Below, piece after piece: positions 46,808-56,165 of a DNA stretch of 64,000 nucleotides. A model generated the notes under the pieces. That model was given only the letters and a program-made list of their open reading frames with translations. It searched no databases and was not told where the DNA came from. Source of the DNA: Saprospiraceae bacterium (GTDB taxonomy: Bacteria > Bacteroidota > Bacteroidia > Chitinophagales > Saprospiraceae). The stretch covers positions 1,054,001-1,118,000 of the forward strand of contig JADJNF010000008.1 of NCBI GenBank assembly GCA_016714445.1, written 5' to 3'. The translations under genes were made by a program, and so were the position numbers. Numbering within the stretch: the first letter of the stretch is position 1; every line of letters begins with the position of its first letter.

Positions 46808-48029
46808 TTAAGCTGCGACTTTACCAAAATCTAATATTTTTCGTTTTAATTCATTATTTTTTTGCAACTCTGGGTTAATATCATAGTTGATAAATATTCT
46901 TTCGAGCAAAAATTGGTTAAATAATTCTGTTTTTATATCTTGAATTGAGCAACTGCACGGTTGATCTTTTTTATATCCTTTCAATGATTGCTTTAGCCAC
47001 ATTGACTGCTGTCATAGCGTAATTGACATGATTGTGGATTTTCTCCACAGACCTTGCCTGACAGTTGGCTAATCCGGTATATTGTTTGCCATCTCTGAAT
47101 ATAAATTCCATTTGAAATCTGGCTTTGTAATATCTGACTATATCTATTGCATCTCGGGATGTGTTTGTACTGTAATAAAGTATTGTGTTTACAACTTGAC
47201 CTTTCTCATTCATATATTCTGTGTAAGCCATTTTAATATTTTTCTTAAGACTTACTGCATAAACCACAGCTTCATATATAATCATTTCTTTATCTTGGTA
47301 TGACTTTTTGAAAACACGTTTATCTATATTCCTGAGATCGACCTTTCCTGAATATTTTTTGGACGACCTCTTCCTTTTTTCTTTGGCCCATTGTAGATAT
47401 ACTTTAAATTTGCATCATGTCGTAATCTGCAGATGACTTCTAATCCCAATTGGGCCATTGCGTCCACAAAATTTTTCTTATTGAACCACCCATCTACTAC
47501 TAATATTTTGCTGTGTTTCATCAAAATTCTAATCCTATCTGAGAATATTTTACAATAGTGCTTTACCAGGCCCGTCTCAGATTCACTCTTCTTGACGGGC
47601 GGTGTCTGTACAGCTTCAAAATGATAGGCTGTGTTTTGTTTTACATCGATGATGGCTAAACATCCCACTCCATACCTCGCTTGATCATTCCTGCGACACC
47701 AGAGTAAAAGTAACCTACGTTTGGCGTGTATTTGCCACTCTTTGAAAGATACGATGGATCAAATCCAATCAATAATTCATCACTGCAATGCTTTGTAATA
47801 AACATCGAATTGAAGGATACAAAATCAAATACTCTCTTGAACATATTGCGAAATCTAACTGGGGACGAACTGTACCTTCCCATCTGAGTGAAGTTGATCT
47901 TGCCTTTAATAGTCATAAATAAAAGTATCACTTCAACAAAAAAACTTTCTGCCATTTGTTGATGCCAACCATTTTTCTATATTGCTCCCAAAGGCTTTTG
48001 CCTGAAGTAAATGCGTCTTGTGTAATCAT
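46808..48029 (-). pseudogene. IS4-family transposase, multiply frameshifted
   Basis: When patched together, the frames make a DDE transposase of about 407 residues starting at 48029 (MITQDAFTSGKSLWEQY). Four frame changes are needed: at a seven-base A run near 47936-47942, near 47668, at a six-T run (47355-47360) and near 46985. The first acidic residue lies in IGFDPSYLSKSGK, the second in VVDGWFNKK, and the YREK signature Y-x2-R-x3-E-x6-K is intact in YKARFQMEFIFRDGK. The C-terminal IQDIKTELFNQFLLER is also typical. Multiple lesions mean no active enzyme is made. Confidence 0.88.
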
Positions 48030-48120
48030 GTTGGTAAGAGAGTTTGATTACAGGTTGGCCCAAGGGCCAATTTACGCATTTACTTTTTATATATATAATT
48101 TATCTTAATGTATTTTAAAA

Positions 48121-48136
48121 GTTATCGGAGTATTGA
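48121..48136 (-). repeat. IS terminal inverted repeat, right
   Basis: GTTATCGGAGTATTGA is the right end of the element and the exact reverse complement of 46788-46803. It is followed by TAAG. Confidence 0.9.
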
Positions 48137-48176
48137 TAAGTAAAAGTCCTTATAAATTTAGTTAATATATTTCTAC

Positions 48177-48836
48177 ATGAAAAATTTATTGCTAATCACA
48201 CTATTATTGTTCTCTTTTAAAAAAATAAATTCACAGATTGAACGTCTAACAATTAGTGATAGTTTAAAACTAATAAACCAATTGGAAATTTTACATAGGC
48301 TTGATAGGGTTGAATTCGACTCCAAAGATAAAGAGTACTTAAATATTTTATTTAGTAAAATTGAAAACGTTAAAAAAGATGAACAAACTATTCTTTTGCT
48401 ATTTGATCAATTTATTTCTGAAGGAGATGCTCCTTTTAACATCATTTACGCTTTATGTGATAGTATTTTAAAAGTACACCAAAGTGATTTAATAGTAAAA
48501 TATCTATGGGAAAATGCTGATTTATTTAGAATGGATTATTTAGCTATCAGAGGTTCAATGGCAGGTGATATTTTTCAAAATTACCCGATAAGGACTATTA
48601 TTTTAAACAATAAAAATTTATTTCTAGATTTTCTTATTAAAAGCGAGTACTTTCGAAAAGAAATTCCTGATAAAGAAATGCCTTTGGTAATAACCGTTTT
48701 GCATGATTTTATTGGAGAAAATGGTGAACTTTACACTTTAGTTTGGCTGAGGAATACTATTGATATTTATAGTTTTAATGTAAATAATTCTGAGAAAATA
48801 AAAGTATATTTTAATAGTTTAAAAAGCAAAAGGTAA
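48177..48836 (+). CDS. Exported protein of unknown function
   Basis: A 219-residue protein with signal peptide MKNLLLITLLLFSFKKINSQ. The mature protein is helical and acidic, with no recognised domain. It begins only 40 bases from the end of the insertion sequence, so its native upstream region may have been displaced. Its DNA is noticeably more AT-rich than its neighbours, which hints at accessory status. It converges on the thioesterase gene. Confidence 0.6.
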   Translation: MKNLLLITLLLFSFKKINSQIERLTISDSLKLINQLEILHRLDRVEFDSKDKEYLNILFSKIENVKKDEQTILLLFDQFISEGDAPFNIIYALCDSILKVHQSDLIVKYLWENADLFRMDYLAIRGSMAGDIFQNYPIRTIILNNKNLFLDFLIKSEYFRKEIPDKEMPLVITVLHDFIGENGELYTLVWLRNTIDIYSFNVNNSEKIKVYFNSLKSKR

Positions 48837-48872
48837 GCTATGAACTTCTATAACCGATAAAAAAATCTATAT

Positions 48873-49616
48873 TCATAAAATTATATCTGACCATTGTGTC
48901 TCACCTAATATCAAATCCTTACCAGTATTAATTTCTCTAATGGTATGACGAATAATATAATCTGAATCCATTTGATGCGAAATGACAAGTTCCTGACCCA
49001 GAAGAGCTTCTGATTTATATTGGATAGCCAATGATCTTATTTCTTTTGTAGTCAAGATGTTGTGATCCAATGATTCCATAATCATTTTGATATACTGCAC
49101 ATTATTCATATGCCCGTTCCAGTCCAGATGAAAATAATTGACTTTAACATGGTTTGAAAGTACTTCAGTAGTCGCGGGATACAATTTTTTAGTTGGTCTG
49201 TTCAGCGGGGTATCTGAAGTATATACCAATGACTGAAAACTGAAAGGTATCTTAACCATCTTACGGGATTCAGTATTCATCATCGTCCACATGGTCGTTG
49301 CTGTGGCGCATAATGTGTCATTATCATCATACATAAAGTAATCTCTGTAGGTAAAATACCCTTCGAGACCGGAAGGATAGGTCTTTACGGTTACTTTTTG
49401 ACCTAATACCGGATAGTGATAAAACTGTACTTCCATTTTGAGCAAAACCCAACCGCCCTGTATGGCTTCCATATCCCATACGGAAACTTTCATACCGATC
49501 GTATGCTGCATGGATGCCTCCTGCATTAATTGAATCAATGCATATGCATGGAGAGATTTATTATGATTTATTTCGGAAGTTCGTATGGAGAATTGTTCGG
49601 TGTGGATATATGACAT
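48873..49616 (-). CDS. Acyl-ACP thioesterase
   Basis: A 247-residue double hot-dog-fold thioesterase of the FatA/FatB-like bacterial family, releasing free fatty acid from acyl-ACP. The first hot-dog carries IQLMQEASMQHTIGM and GWVLLKMEVQFYHYPVLGQ; the second carries LDWNGHMNNVQYIKMIME, where the Asn and His are the expected active-site residues. The following Glu is in SEALLGQELV. The upstream small gene ends 29 bases away and probably shares the transcript. Confidence 0.88.
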   Translation of the reverse strand: MSYIHTEQFSIRTSEINHNKSLHAYALIQLMQEASMQHTIGMKVSVWDMEAIQGGWVLLKMEVQFYHYPVLGQKVTVKTYPSGLEGYFTYRDYFMYDDNDTLCATATTMWTMMNTESRKMVKIPFSFQSLVYTSDTPLNRPTKKLYPATTEVLSNHVKVNYFHLDWNGHMNNVQYIKMIMESLDHNILTTKEIRSLAIQYKSEALLGQELVISHQMDSDYIIRHTIREINTGKDLILGETQWSDIIL

Positions 49617-49645
49617 GATGGTAAAAGATGGCTGTACCCGATGGT

Positions 49646-49987
49646 TCAGTTCAGATAATTTTTTCTGAACAGTATACCTTTATAAGCATCATACCCGGGT
49701 GCTATGCCTGCCTGCATCAATGTTGATTTTATTTCGCCTGCTTTCATGTCTATGATAAAAACTTTGCATCCTATGGCATGATCCAGTTCAGGATGACCAG
49801 TTTTCCAGCAATAAGCGATCTCCGCAGCCGTCGCATTATAGTTTTTATCCCACTTTCTACCCAGCGTAACTTCCAGGTGAAATATGCCATTTTCATACTT
49901 CAATAATCTGGAAGACAAGCCAAGACTGACTCTGTAATACAGGTCGGTTTCTACAAAATGCCTTCTATTTAATTTCTGAATGTCCAT
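49646..49987 (-). CDS. Small protein of unknown function
   Basis: I start at 49987 (MDIQKLNRRHF), giving 113 residues; an upstream Met at 50017 adds ten uncharacteristic residues. It has no signal peptide. Features include VETDLYYRVSLGLSSRLLKYENG and YCWKTGHPELDHAIGCKVF. The protein is probably soluble, and a single-domain binding protein is possible, but I do not recognise the family. It lies immediately upstream of the acyl-ACP thioesterase gene. Confidence 0.6.
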   Translation of the reverse strand: MDIQKLNRRHFVETDLYYRVSLGLSSRLLKYENGIFHLEVTLGRKWDKNYNATAAEIAYCWKTGHPELDHAIGCKVFIIDMKAGEIKSTLMQAGIAPGYDAYKGILFRKNYLN

Positions 49988-50324
49988 ACATGATACATCA
50001 CAGAAACTATGCCACAAAAAAGAATTTTTGAAACTACCTCAGGTTAAAAAAATCAGATGATAAAAATGGGCCTTGCACGTCATTTACTTACATCTGTAGT
50101 TTTATGATTTTGAGCGATTTACAGAGAAGTATGATTTTTAGTTTTAATATATTTACCCTGCCGGAAAGGAATAATTTATTTTTAATGATAGGTTTTAAAA
50201 CGTAAATCCGCTATTTATAAACAAGCCTTTCATATAGTTTTGAGGTAAGCTTTTGCTTTTACTTTCGGAATTGTGGCCATTTTTCGTAATTTTGCAAACT
50301 TTTTCAGCAAAACAGAAAATATCC
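49988..50324. other. Divergent intergenic region
   Basis: This 337-base spacer between the small hypothetical gene and prfC carries the prfC promoter listed separately. The rest is AT-rich, with no other gene or repeat noted. Confidence 0.5.
50263..50294 (+). promoter_or_regulatory. Putative prfC promoter
   Basis: TAATTTTG at 50287-50294 is a full match to the -7 element, and TTTC at 50263-50266 lies exactly 20 bases upstream as a near -33 TTTG box. It is 31 bases before the chosen prfC start. Confidence 0.6.
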
Positions 50325-51905
50325 ATGAGTCATATAGAAGAGTTACACAAAAGAAAAACATTTGGTATCGTATCTCACCCGGATGCAGGGAAAACGACAT
50401 TGACAGAAAAACTACTCTTATTCGGTGGTGCCATACAGGAAGCAGGAGCTGTTAAGTCCAATAAAATAAAAAAACACGCCACATCTGACTTCATGGAGAT
50501 CGAGAAACAAAGAGGAATCTCTGTGGCGACTTCCGTCATGGCATTTGAATATCGTGACAAACAGATTAATATCCTTGATACACCCGGTCACAAGGATTTT
50601 GCAGAAGATACCTACCGCACACTAACCGCTGTAGATAGTGTGATCGTGGTCTTAGACGTAGCAAAGGGTGTAGAAGAACAGACCGAAAAACTGGTCAAAG
50701 TTTGCAGAATGCGCAACACACCTATCATTGTCTTTATCAATAAGATGGACCGGGAAGGTAAAGACGCCTTTGATCTGCTGGATGAAGTAGAAACAAAGCT
50801 AGGTCTCCATGTGACACCACTGAGCTGGCCTGTAGGAATGGGGCAGCGATTTAAAGGAGTGTATAGTTTGTACGAAAAAAACCTGATATTATTTGGTGCT
50901 CATGGCGTACAGGAAGAAGGCGATGCGATCAAAATCACAGATCTCAATGATGATTTGCTCGAAAACAAAGTCGGAAAAATGTCTGCCAACGAGCTTCGGG
51001 ATGAAATACATACCATTGTGTCTGTTTACCCTGAATTTAAGCGGGAAGACTACCTGAATGGTGACATATGTCCTGTATTTTTCGGTAGTGCCGTCAATAA
51101 TTTTGGTGTACGTGAATTGTTGGACTGTTTTGTGGATATTGCTCCCAATCCATTGCCACGGGAGACAGAAGAAAGAGTAGTAAAACCGGAAGAAAATAAA
51201 TTTTCTGGGTTCATCTTTAAAATCCATGCCAATATGGATCCAAAACACAGAGACAGGATTGCCTTCCTGCGTATATGTTCAGGTACATTTGAGCGAAATA
51301 CCAATTACTTCCACGTCCGTCAGGGCAAAAACATGAAATTTCCCAATCCGACCGCATTTATGGCATCCAAGAAGTCAGTCATTGATGAAGCTTTTCCTGG
51401 GGATATCGTGGGTCTGTATGATTCCGGCAATTTTAAGATAGGTGATTCGCTGACGGAAGGGGAAGTTTTACATTTCAAAGGTATCCCGAGTTTTTCGCCG
51501 GAACAGTTCCGTTTTGTCAATAACACGGATCCCATGAAAACCAAACAACTCAACAAAGGTCTCGATCAACTCATGGACGAAGGCGTAGCCCAGTTGTTTA
51601 CCAAAGAAGACAATGGCCGTAAAATCATAGGAACGGTAGGTGCACTTCAGTTTGATGTAATACAGTATCGGCTTAAACACGAATATAGCGCATCTTGTGA
51701 TTACGAACCAGTCAATCTCCACAAAGCTTGTTGGATCAGTTGTAAAGACCCTGTTGCGCTCAAAGAATTTATCTCCCGAAGGAAAAAGGACCTGGCAAAA
51801 GACACAGACGGCAAACTGGTATTTCTGGCAGAGTCAGCATGGACACTTAAGATGGCACAGGAAAATCATCCGGATGTACAGTTTCATTTTACCAGTGAGT
51901 TTTAA
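50325..51905 (+). CDS. prfC: Peptide chain release factor 3
   Basis: RF3 is a GTPase that removes RF1/RF2 from ribosomes after termination. The start at 50325 (MSHIEELHKRKTF) gives 526 residues, the normal length; an earlier TTG-type start at 50253 would run through the promoter. GTP-binding motifs are HPDAGKTT (18-25), the switch II segment DTPGHKDF and NKMDREGKD. The C-terminal EYSASCDYEPVNL is typical for RF3. It is a single-gene unit. Confidence 0.97.
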   Translation: MSHIEELHKRKTFGIVSHPDAGKTTLTEKLLLFGGAIQEAGAVKSNKIKKHATSDFMEIEKQRGISVATSVMAFEYRDKQINILDTPGHKDFAEDTYRTLTAVDSVIVVLDVAKGVEEQTEKLVKVCRMRNTPIIVFINKMDREGKDAFDLLDEVETKLGLHVTPLSWPVGMGQRFKGVYSLYEKNLILFGAHGVQEEGDAIKITDLNDDLLENKVGKMSANELRDEIHTIVSVYPEFKREDYLNGDICPVFFGSAVNNFGVRELLDCFVDIAPNPLPRETEERVVKPEENKFSGFIFKIHANMDPKHRDRIAFLRICSGTFERNTNYFHVRQGKNMKFPNPTAFMASKKSVIDEAFPGDIVGLYDSGNFKIGDSLTEGEVLHFKGIPSFSPEQFRFVNNTDPMKTKQLNKGLDQLMDEGVAQLFTKEDNGRKIIGTVGALQFDVIQYRLKHEYSASCDYEPVNLHKACWISCKDPVALKEFISRRKKDLAKDTDGKLVFLAESAWTLKMAQENHPDVQFHFTSEF

Positions 51906-52177
51906 TGGGAACTGAGGGTATAAGATTATATATAGCAAATAACACAAATAAGTTTATACTCTTTTCATTAAGTTGATTCTTAAAGAGACGACAGACTCGA
52001 TTCTTCTAATTGAATCGTTGAGCTATACTTATAAGTGCATACAACTTAGGGACGCTTTTAAAAGCCTAAATTGACCTGATTAACGCTATATTTTGAAGAA
52101 ATGAACTTGAATTCAACTTTGTTTGTAAATGATTAAGTACCTATATTTCTGCCACAAGGAAATGAGCTGAACAATTT

Positions 52178-53092
52178 TTATTTGCCTACCAGCATTTTAA
52201 TACCTGCTATTTCTTTATACTTTTCGCGTGCTTCACCTGCAGGTACACCAAAATATGTTTTTCCACCTTCCAGATCTTTAGAAACACCGCTTTTTGCCAG
52301 TAGGATGGTGTGATCACCGATGTGCAGATTTTGTGCGATTCCTACCTGTCCATATATTACACAATGATCACCTATGATTGTTTTACCTGCGATTCCTACT
52401 TGAGCAGCGATAAGACAATGTCTGCCTATCACAGCACCATGACCGATATGTATCTGACAATCCAACTTAGTACCTTCGCCAATAATGGTTTCCCCTGAGA
52501 CACCACGACTGATTGTGCAACCTGCACCCACTTCCACATCATTGCCGATGATAACCCGACCGCCGGATCTCCATTTGTGGTAATGGCCATTTATCTTTTT
52601 GTAATAAAATGCATCCGTGCCGATTAATGCTCCTGCCTGCACGATAACATTGTCTCCAACAATCGTATCATCTCCTATATATACACCAGGCTGAATATAA
52701 CAATTTTTGCCTATCGTAACATCATGTCCTATATGGACTCCGTGATCCAGGTGACTTCCTTCGCCAATATTAAGATTTTCGCCACGATCTGCTGTTAGAT
52801 ACTTCATAGGCCTGTGATCCCACACGATCTGATTATACACTGCAAAAGGATCATCTGTGATCAGGAGAACTTTTCCAGTAGGACAATCCACAACCTTATT
52901 AATAATAATGATAGTAGCGGATGAAGTAAGTGATTTGTTATAATACTTTTCGATATCTACAAATGTAATATCTCCTTCCCTGACCTTATGGATTTCATTG
53001 ATACCTGTGGCATAAAGAGATTTTTCGCCTGATATACTGAGATGATATTTATCAGCAATATCAGTTACAGAAATAGGTTTTGAAAAGTTCAT
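52178..53092 (-). CDS. lpxD: UDP-3-O-acylglucosamine N-acyltransferase-type protein
   Basis: A 304-residue left-handed beta-helix protein. The N-terminal uridine-binding-like domain (residues 1-95) is followed by hexapeptide repeats (IGHDVTIGKNCYIQPGVYIG...) and the LpxD-type segment HIGHGAVIGRHCLIAAQVGIAGKTIIGDHC. It is shorter than most LpxD proteins, lacking some of the C-terminal helices. LpxD adds the N-linked hydroxyacyl chain in lipid A synthesis. It lies 31 bases after the CFFCG-protein gene. A stand-alone LpxD paralogue is possible in this phylum. Confidence 0.85.
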   Translation of the reverse strand: MNFSKPISVTDIADKYHLSISGEKSLYATGINEIHKVREGDITFVDIEKYYNKSLTSSATIIIINKVVDCPTGKVLLITDDPFAVYNQIVWDHRPMKYLTADRGENLNIGEGSHLDHGVHIGHDVTIGKNCYIQPGVYIGDDTIVGDNVIVQAGALIGTDAFYYKKINGHYHKWRSGGRVIIGNDVEVGAGCTISRGVSGETIIGEGTKLDCQIHIGHGAVIGRHCLIAAQVGIAGKTIIGDHCVIYGQVGIAQNLHIGDHTILLAKSGVSKDLEGGKTYFGVPAGEAREKYKEIAGIKMLVGK

Positions 53093-53123
53093 CAGGACTT
53101 GTATTGGTTTTATATACTGAAAA

Positions 53124-53573
53124 TTAGTTTTTTACAAGCTTAGCATTGACAAGTTTATACATGAGTCTGTTGATGTCTTTGTCATTAAGTTTTAGTACTC
53201 CTTTTAGATATACAGCGTCTGCAGAATATTTTACTCCTTCAGTTGCTTCTACTTCCATGACCGTTTCAGGACCAGCACCACCGCAAAAGAAACACATGCT
53301 GTATGGAAATGCTGAAAAAATAAATTCCTTGTGCGATTTGTAGCCTTCTACGGGAATAATATACCCCTTGATGGTTACTTCTTTATTTTCAAGCGCTTTT
53401 ACCGTTTCGCTAAAAACAGGTTTATCAATTTTAAAACCCATAAGTTCATCATATTCTTTTTTGTAGCTGATCTTCGAGAGAGTCTTCCAGATGTTGTCTT
53501 CTTTTCCATTGGTCTGTGCAAATGATAATGCCGAAAAGGACATCAGGAAAATTAAAATTAAAGGTATTCGCAT
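53124..53573 (-). CDS. Exported CFFCG-motif protein, DUF3299-like (copy 1)
   Basis: The start at 53573 begins a signal peptide (MRIPLILIFLMSFSALSFAQ) and gives 149 residues; a longer start at 53639 overlaps the next gene. The mature domain has KGYIIPVEG followed by FPYSMCFFCGGAGPETVME, with a Cys-x2-Cys pair. The overall pattern, a V/I-GYxxP strand then a Cys-containing loop, resembles DUF3299, a periplasmic family found beside LolD-type ABC genes linked to zinc handling. It has a paralogue 16 bases upstream in the same operon. The metal role is inferred. Confidence 0.7.
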   Translation of the reverse strand: MRIPLILIFLMSFSALSFAQTNGKEDNIWKTLSKISYKKEYDELMGFKIDKPVFSETVKALENKEVTIKGYIIPVEGYKSHKEFIFSAFPYSMCFFCGGAGPETVMEVEATEGVKYSADAVYLKGVLKLNDKDINRLMYKLVNAKLVKN

Positions 53574-53589
53574 GGCTATTTTTATATAA

Positions 53590-54045
53590 TTATTCAAATA
53601 TAATGGCATTTTCCAGGGTATAAAGCAAACTGCTGGCATCTTTTGGATTAATAAGTAATGTGCCTTTAACCCTGGCCTTTCTTTCAGATATTTTTACTTT
53701 TTTATTGTCTTTCATAAATACCTGCATGGCTGTCTCTGGACCTGCTTTACCGCAAAAAAAACAAGTACTTTGAGGAAATTTACTGAGCATAAAATGGCTT
53801 TGAGTTACTTGCCCCGTTAAGGGTATAATATAACCTTCTACTTCAATCTCTTTACCATCAAGCTTATCAACTACTGCAGAAATTCTGGGTTTTTTGGTTT
53901 CGAGCATGTACTCAGGGTCATAAGATGTCTCAAAAGTTACCATACCTAGGGTGAACCAAATATCTTTTGATTGCGTCATGGCATCGGTAACGATAACCGT
54001 GATGATAAAAGACAAAAATAAGACCGTTTTTATACTGTTTTTCAC
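53590..54045 (-). CDS. Exported CFFCG-motif protein, DUF3299-like (copy 2)
   Basis: A 151-residue exported protein with a signal peptide ending about residue 25. It shares KxxExEGYIIPLTG, the FPQSTCFFCGKAGPET motif and the final LLYTLENA segment with the downstream paralogue, so the two arose by duplication. The CxxC pair could bind a metal or act as a thiol. It is 61 bases after the ABC permease gene. A substrate-capturing or chaperone role for the transporter is plausible but unproven. Confidence 0.7.
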   Translation of the reverse strand: MKNSIKTVLFLSFIITVIVTDAMTQSKDIWFTLGMVTFETSYDPEYMLETKKPRISAVVDKLDGKEIEVEGYIIPLTGQVTQSHFMLSKFPQSTCFFCGKAGPETAMQVFMKDNKKVKISERKARVKGTLLINPKDASSLLYTLENAIIFE

Positions 54046-54106
54046 AAATTTCTAAACTACTATGATCATAAACGATTGAAATCCGGATTTGATACCAAAG
54101 TTCTTT

Positions 54107-55384
54107 TTATTTTTCTGATAAAGTTTTGTTAATGTCCGTTTTGGCAGCCTGAATAGCGGGAATAACCGCAGCAACAAATCCCAAGACCAAGGCAACTCCA
54201 AATACCATCCATTCTTCTGACAACCATTTCCAGCCTGTAAAGCTATACCTGAAATCTGCTTTTAAATGTTTTGCTACAAGTTCCATACCTACATGACTTA
54301 GCAATGTTCCAATAGCAAAACCTATAGCCGCCAAAATCAATCCTTCCAGTATAATTAATGCAAATACTTTTATCCGTCCCGCACCAAGTACCCTAATAAG
54401 GGCTAATTCATATTTTCGTTCGCGCATACTTTTGAATAAAGAAATAAATATGCTTAATGCTGATACGATGGCAATCAATATGGCCAGACTCCTGAGCGCA
54501 TCAGTACCAACACCTATCATATTATACAGACGATTGATCTCAATAGCAGGTGAAGCGGCTTGCATTTCAGTATTCTCATTGATATTTCTACCGAAATTAA
54601 GCGCCTGAAAATTTGTCCTGCTTTTATATTGAATAAGGACTGAGGTAATCTCCTGATCAGGATGATTCAGTAAGTCTGCGTTACTATTATCATGACTGTG
54701 ATCATTGTGATCATGCCCAACATTTGTTTGACTTGTTTCTTCTTGAGCACCTGCTTCTTCATGTTCATGTACAAGCCATATCGTCGCAGTATTGGTCAGG
54801 ATCAACTGATCCAGAACGCTACCTGTGCCTTCCAGTATACCCGATACTATAAATGATGAATGATCATGTGACATATCATCATCTTCATTAAATCCGTGAG
54901 AACTAATAAATTTGTCGCCGACTTTTAGTCCGGTATCGTCAGCTACTGACCTTCCGATAGTTACTTCAAAATCTTTCGACCACAGGGATCCATCTTTTAA
55001 TTTGCCATTATATAATTCGACCAGGTCATGATTGGTACCTACGATACGAAATGATTTATAATTGTCTCCCAATGATAACGGGATGGCTTTTTTGATCAGG
55101 GGATGAAGATCTCTGAGTAGAGGTGCTGCATTTTTGATCGGAATATTTCCAGTAGGGTTATCAATATGGTACATACTGCACAGAATCATTTGAAGCGGAC
55201 TTCCTTTTGCACCCACGACCAAATCAATTTCAGCCAGATTTTTGTCAAATTTCTCCTTCAGTTGTGAATTAAACAGCAATAGAAATGAAATCAACCCAAC
55301 TCCCAGTCCAAAAAGTATAATACTCATCAACAGATTGAGCGGATTTTTAATGATGTTTCTCCACGCCAATTGTAATATGCTCAT
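54107..55384 (-). CDS. FtsX-like ABC permease with histidine-rich loop
   Basis: A 425-residue inner-membrane protein of the MacB/LolC-FtsX type: one N-terminal helix (about 18-38), a large extracytoplasmic domain, and three C-terminal helices ending near residue 415 (VIPAIQAAKTDINKTL). Its extracytoplasmic domain has an unusual cluster of histidines (His163, 173, 175, 206, 208, 224, 226, 229, 231 and 241), pointing to metal binding. The start overlaps the ATPase stop by four bases (ATGA). With the CFFCG proteins this suggests an envelope metal-related system. Confidence 0.85.
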   Translation of the reverse strand: MSILQLAWRNIIKNPLNLLMSIILFGLGVGLISFLLLFNSQLKEKFDKNLAEIDLVVGAKGSPLQMILCSMYHIDNPTGNIPIKNAAPLLRDLHPLIKKAIPLSLGDNYKSFRIVGTNHDLVELYNGKLKDGSLWSKDFEVTIGRSVADDTGLKVGDKFISSHGFNEDDDMSHDHSSFIVSGILEGTGSVLDQLILTNTATIWLVHEHEEAGAQEETSQTNVGHDHNDHSHDNSNADLLNHPDQEITSVLIQYKSRTNFQALNFGRNINENTEMQAASPAIEINRLYNMIGVGTDALRSLAILIAIVSALSIFISLFKSMRERKYELALIRVLGAGRIKVFALIILEGLILAAIGFAIGTLLSHVGMELVAKHLKADFRYSFTGWKWLSEEWMVFGVALVLGFVAAVIPAIQAAKTDINKTLSEK

Positions 55385-56016
55385 ATCGTTTGCAGGATTA
55401 CACGGTTAGCAATTTTATCTTTTAATCTTGTGTCATGGGTCACTACTACTAATGCGGAACCCGCAGCTTTGGCTTGTTCATGCAGCAGGTTGAGTACTTC
55501 CTGACAGTTGATATCATCCAGGGCTGAGGTAGGTTCGTCGGCCAGAATCAGTTTTGGCTGGTTGATTAGTGCTCTTGCAATAGCTACTCTTTGTTTTTCG
55601 CCCTGACTTAGATCTCTAATATTTTTAGCTGCTTTATGTCCAATGTTTAGCCGATCCAATAATTGTTTGGCAGCATTTTTATCTGCCTTTTTTCCGGCAA
55701 GACTTTGTGCCAGCATCACATTTTCCAATACTGTCAAAGCATCGACAAAATGATTTTGTTGAAAGATAATACCGATGTTTTGTCCTCTAAACGCATCAAG
55801 TCCGGAACCGGAAAGTTTGTTGATTTCAATTCCGCCTATATTTACTGATCCCTTCTGAATCGATAATATGCCTCCGAGCAAATGAAGCAAAGTAGTTTTG
55901 CCTACACCGGAAGTACCCAGAATTAGTAAAATATCCTTCTCTTCACAGACTATGTCCGGAAATACTATGTCTGTGCCTCCCTGATATTTATATGTAAGAT
56001 TATTTGTCGAAATCAT
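55381..56016 (-). CDS. ABC transporter ATP-binding protein, LolD-type
   Basis: A 211-residue ATPase of the LolD/MacB subgroup. It has Walker A GTSGVGKTT (34-42), Q-loop FQQNHFVDALTVLEN, signature LSQGEKQRVAIARAL and Walker B LILADEPTSALDD, followed by the switch His in VVVTHDTRL. It pairs with the FtsX-like permease by a four-base overlap. Such pairs usually work as mechanotransmitters or extract lipoproteins rather than as classic importers. Confidence 0.93.
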   Translation of the reverse strand: MISTNNLTYKYQGGTDIVFPDIVCEEKDILLILGTSGVGKTTLLHLLGGILSIQKGSVNIGGIEINKLSGSGLDAFRGQNIGIIFQQNHFVDALTVLENVMLAQSLAGKKADKNAAKQLLDRLNIGHKAAKNIRDLSQGEKQRVAIARALINQPKLILADEPTSALDDINCQEVLNLLHEQAKAAGSALVVVTHDTRLKDKIANRVILQTI

Positions 56017-56165
56017 GGTACAAAGGTATTGAATTCGAAAGTAGAAACGATAAAAATATGTTTTATGTTTTTGAAAACCTTGACCAGCACCTTTAGTCGA
56101 TAATATTTGCCGATTATCCGTGAGAAATTCTACTTTTGTAATTTATATAATATTTGAAATAAATA

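Larger units (their letters stand above)
46788..48136 (-). mobile_element. IS4-family insertion sequence, inactive
   Basis: A 1349-base element bounded by perfect 16-base terminal inverted repeats and flanked on both sides by TAAG (46784-46787 and 48137-48140), a likely 4-base target duplication. It contains one minus-strand transposase gene that needs several frame corrections. The YREK signature supports IS4-family membership. It sits between the acyl-CoA dehydrogenase operon terminator and a small hypothetical gene, interrupting no recognisable gene. Confidence 0.88.

Noticed and set aside
46971..47668. Programmed frameshifting in the transposase
   Set aside because: Four separate frame changes are needed and they are at differing, mostly non-slippery positions; decay or sequence errors explain them better.
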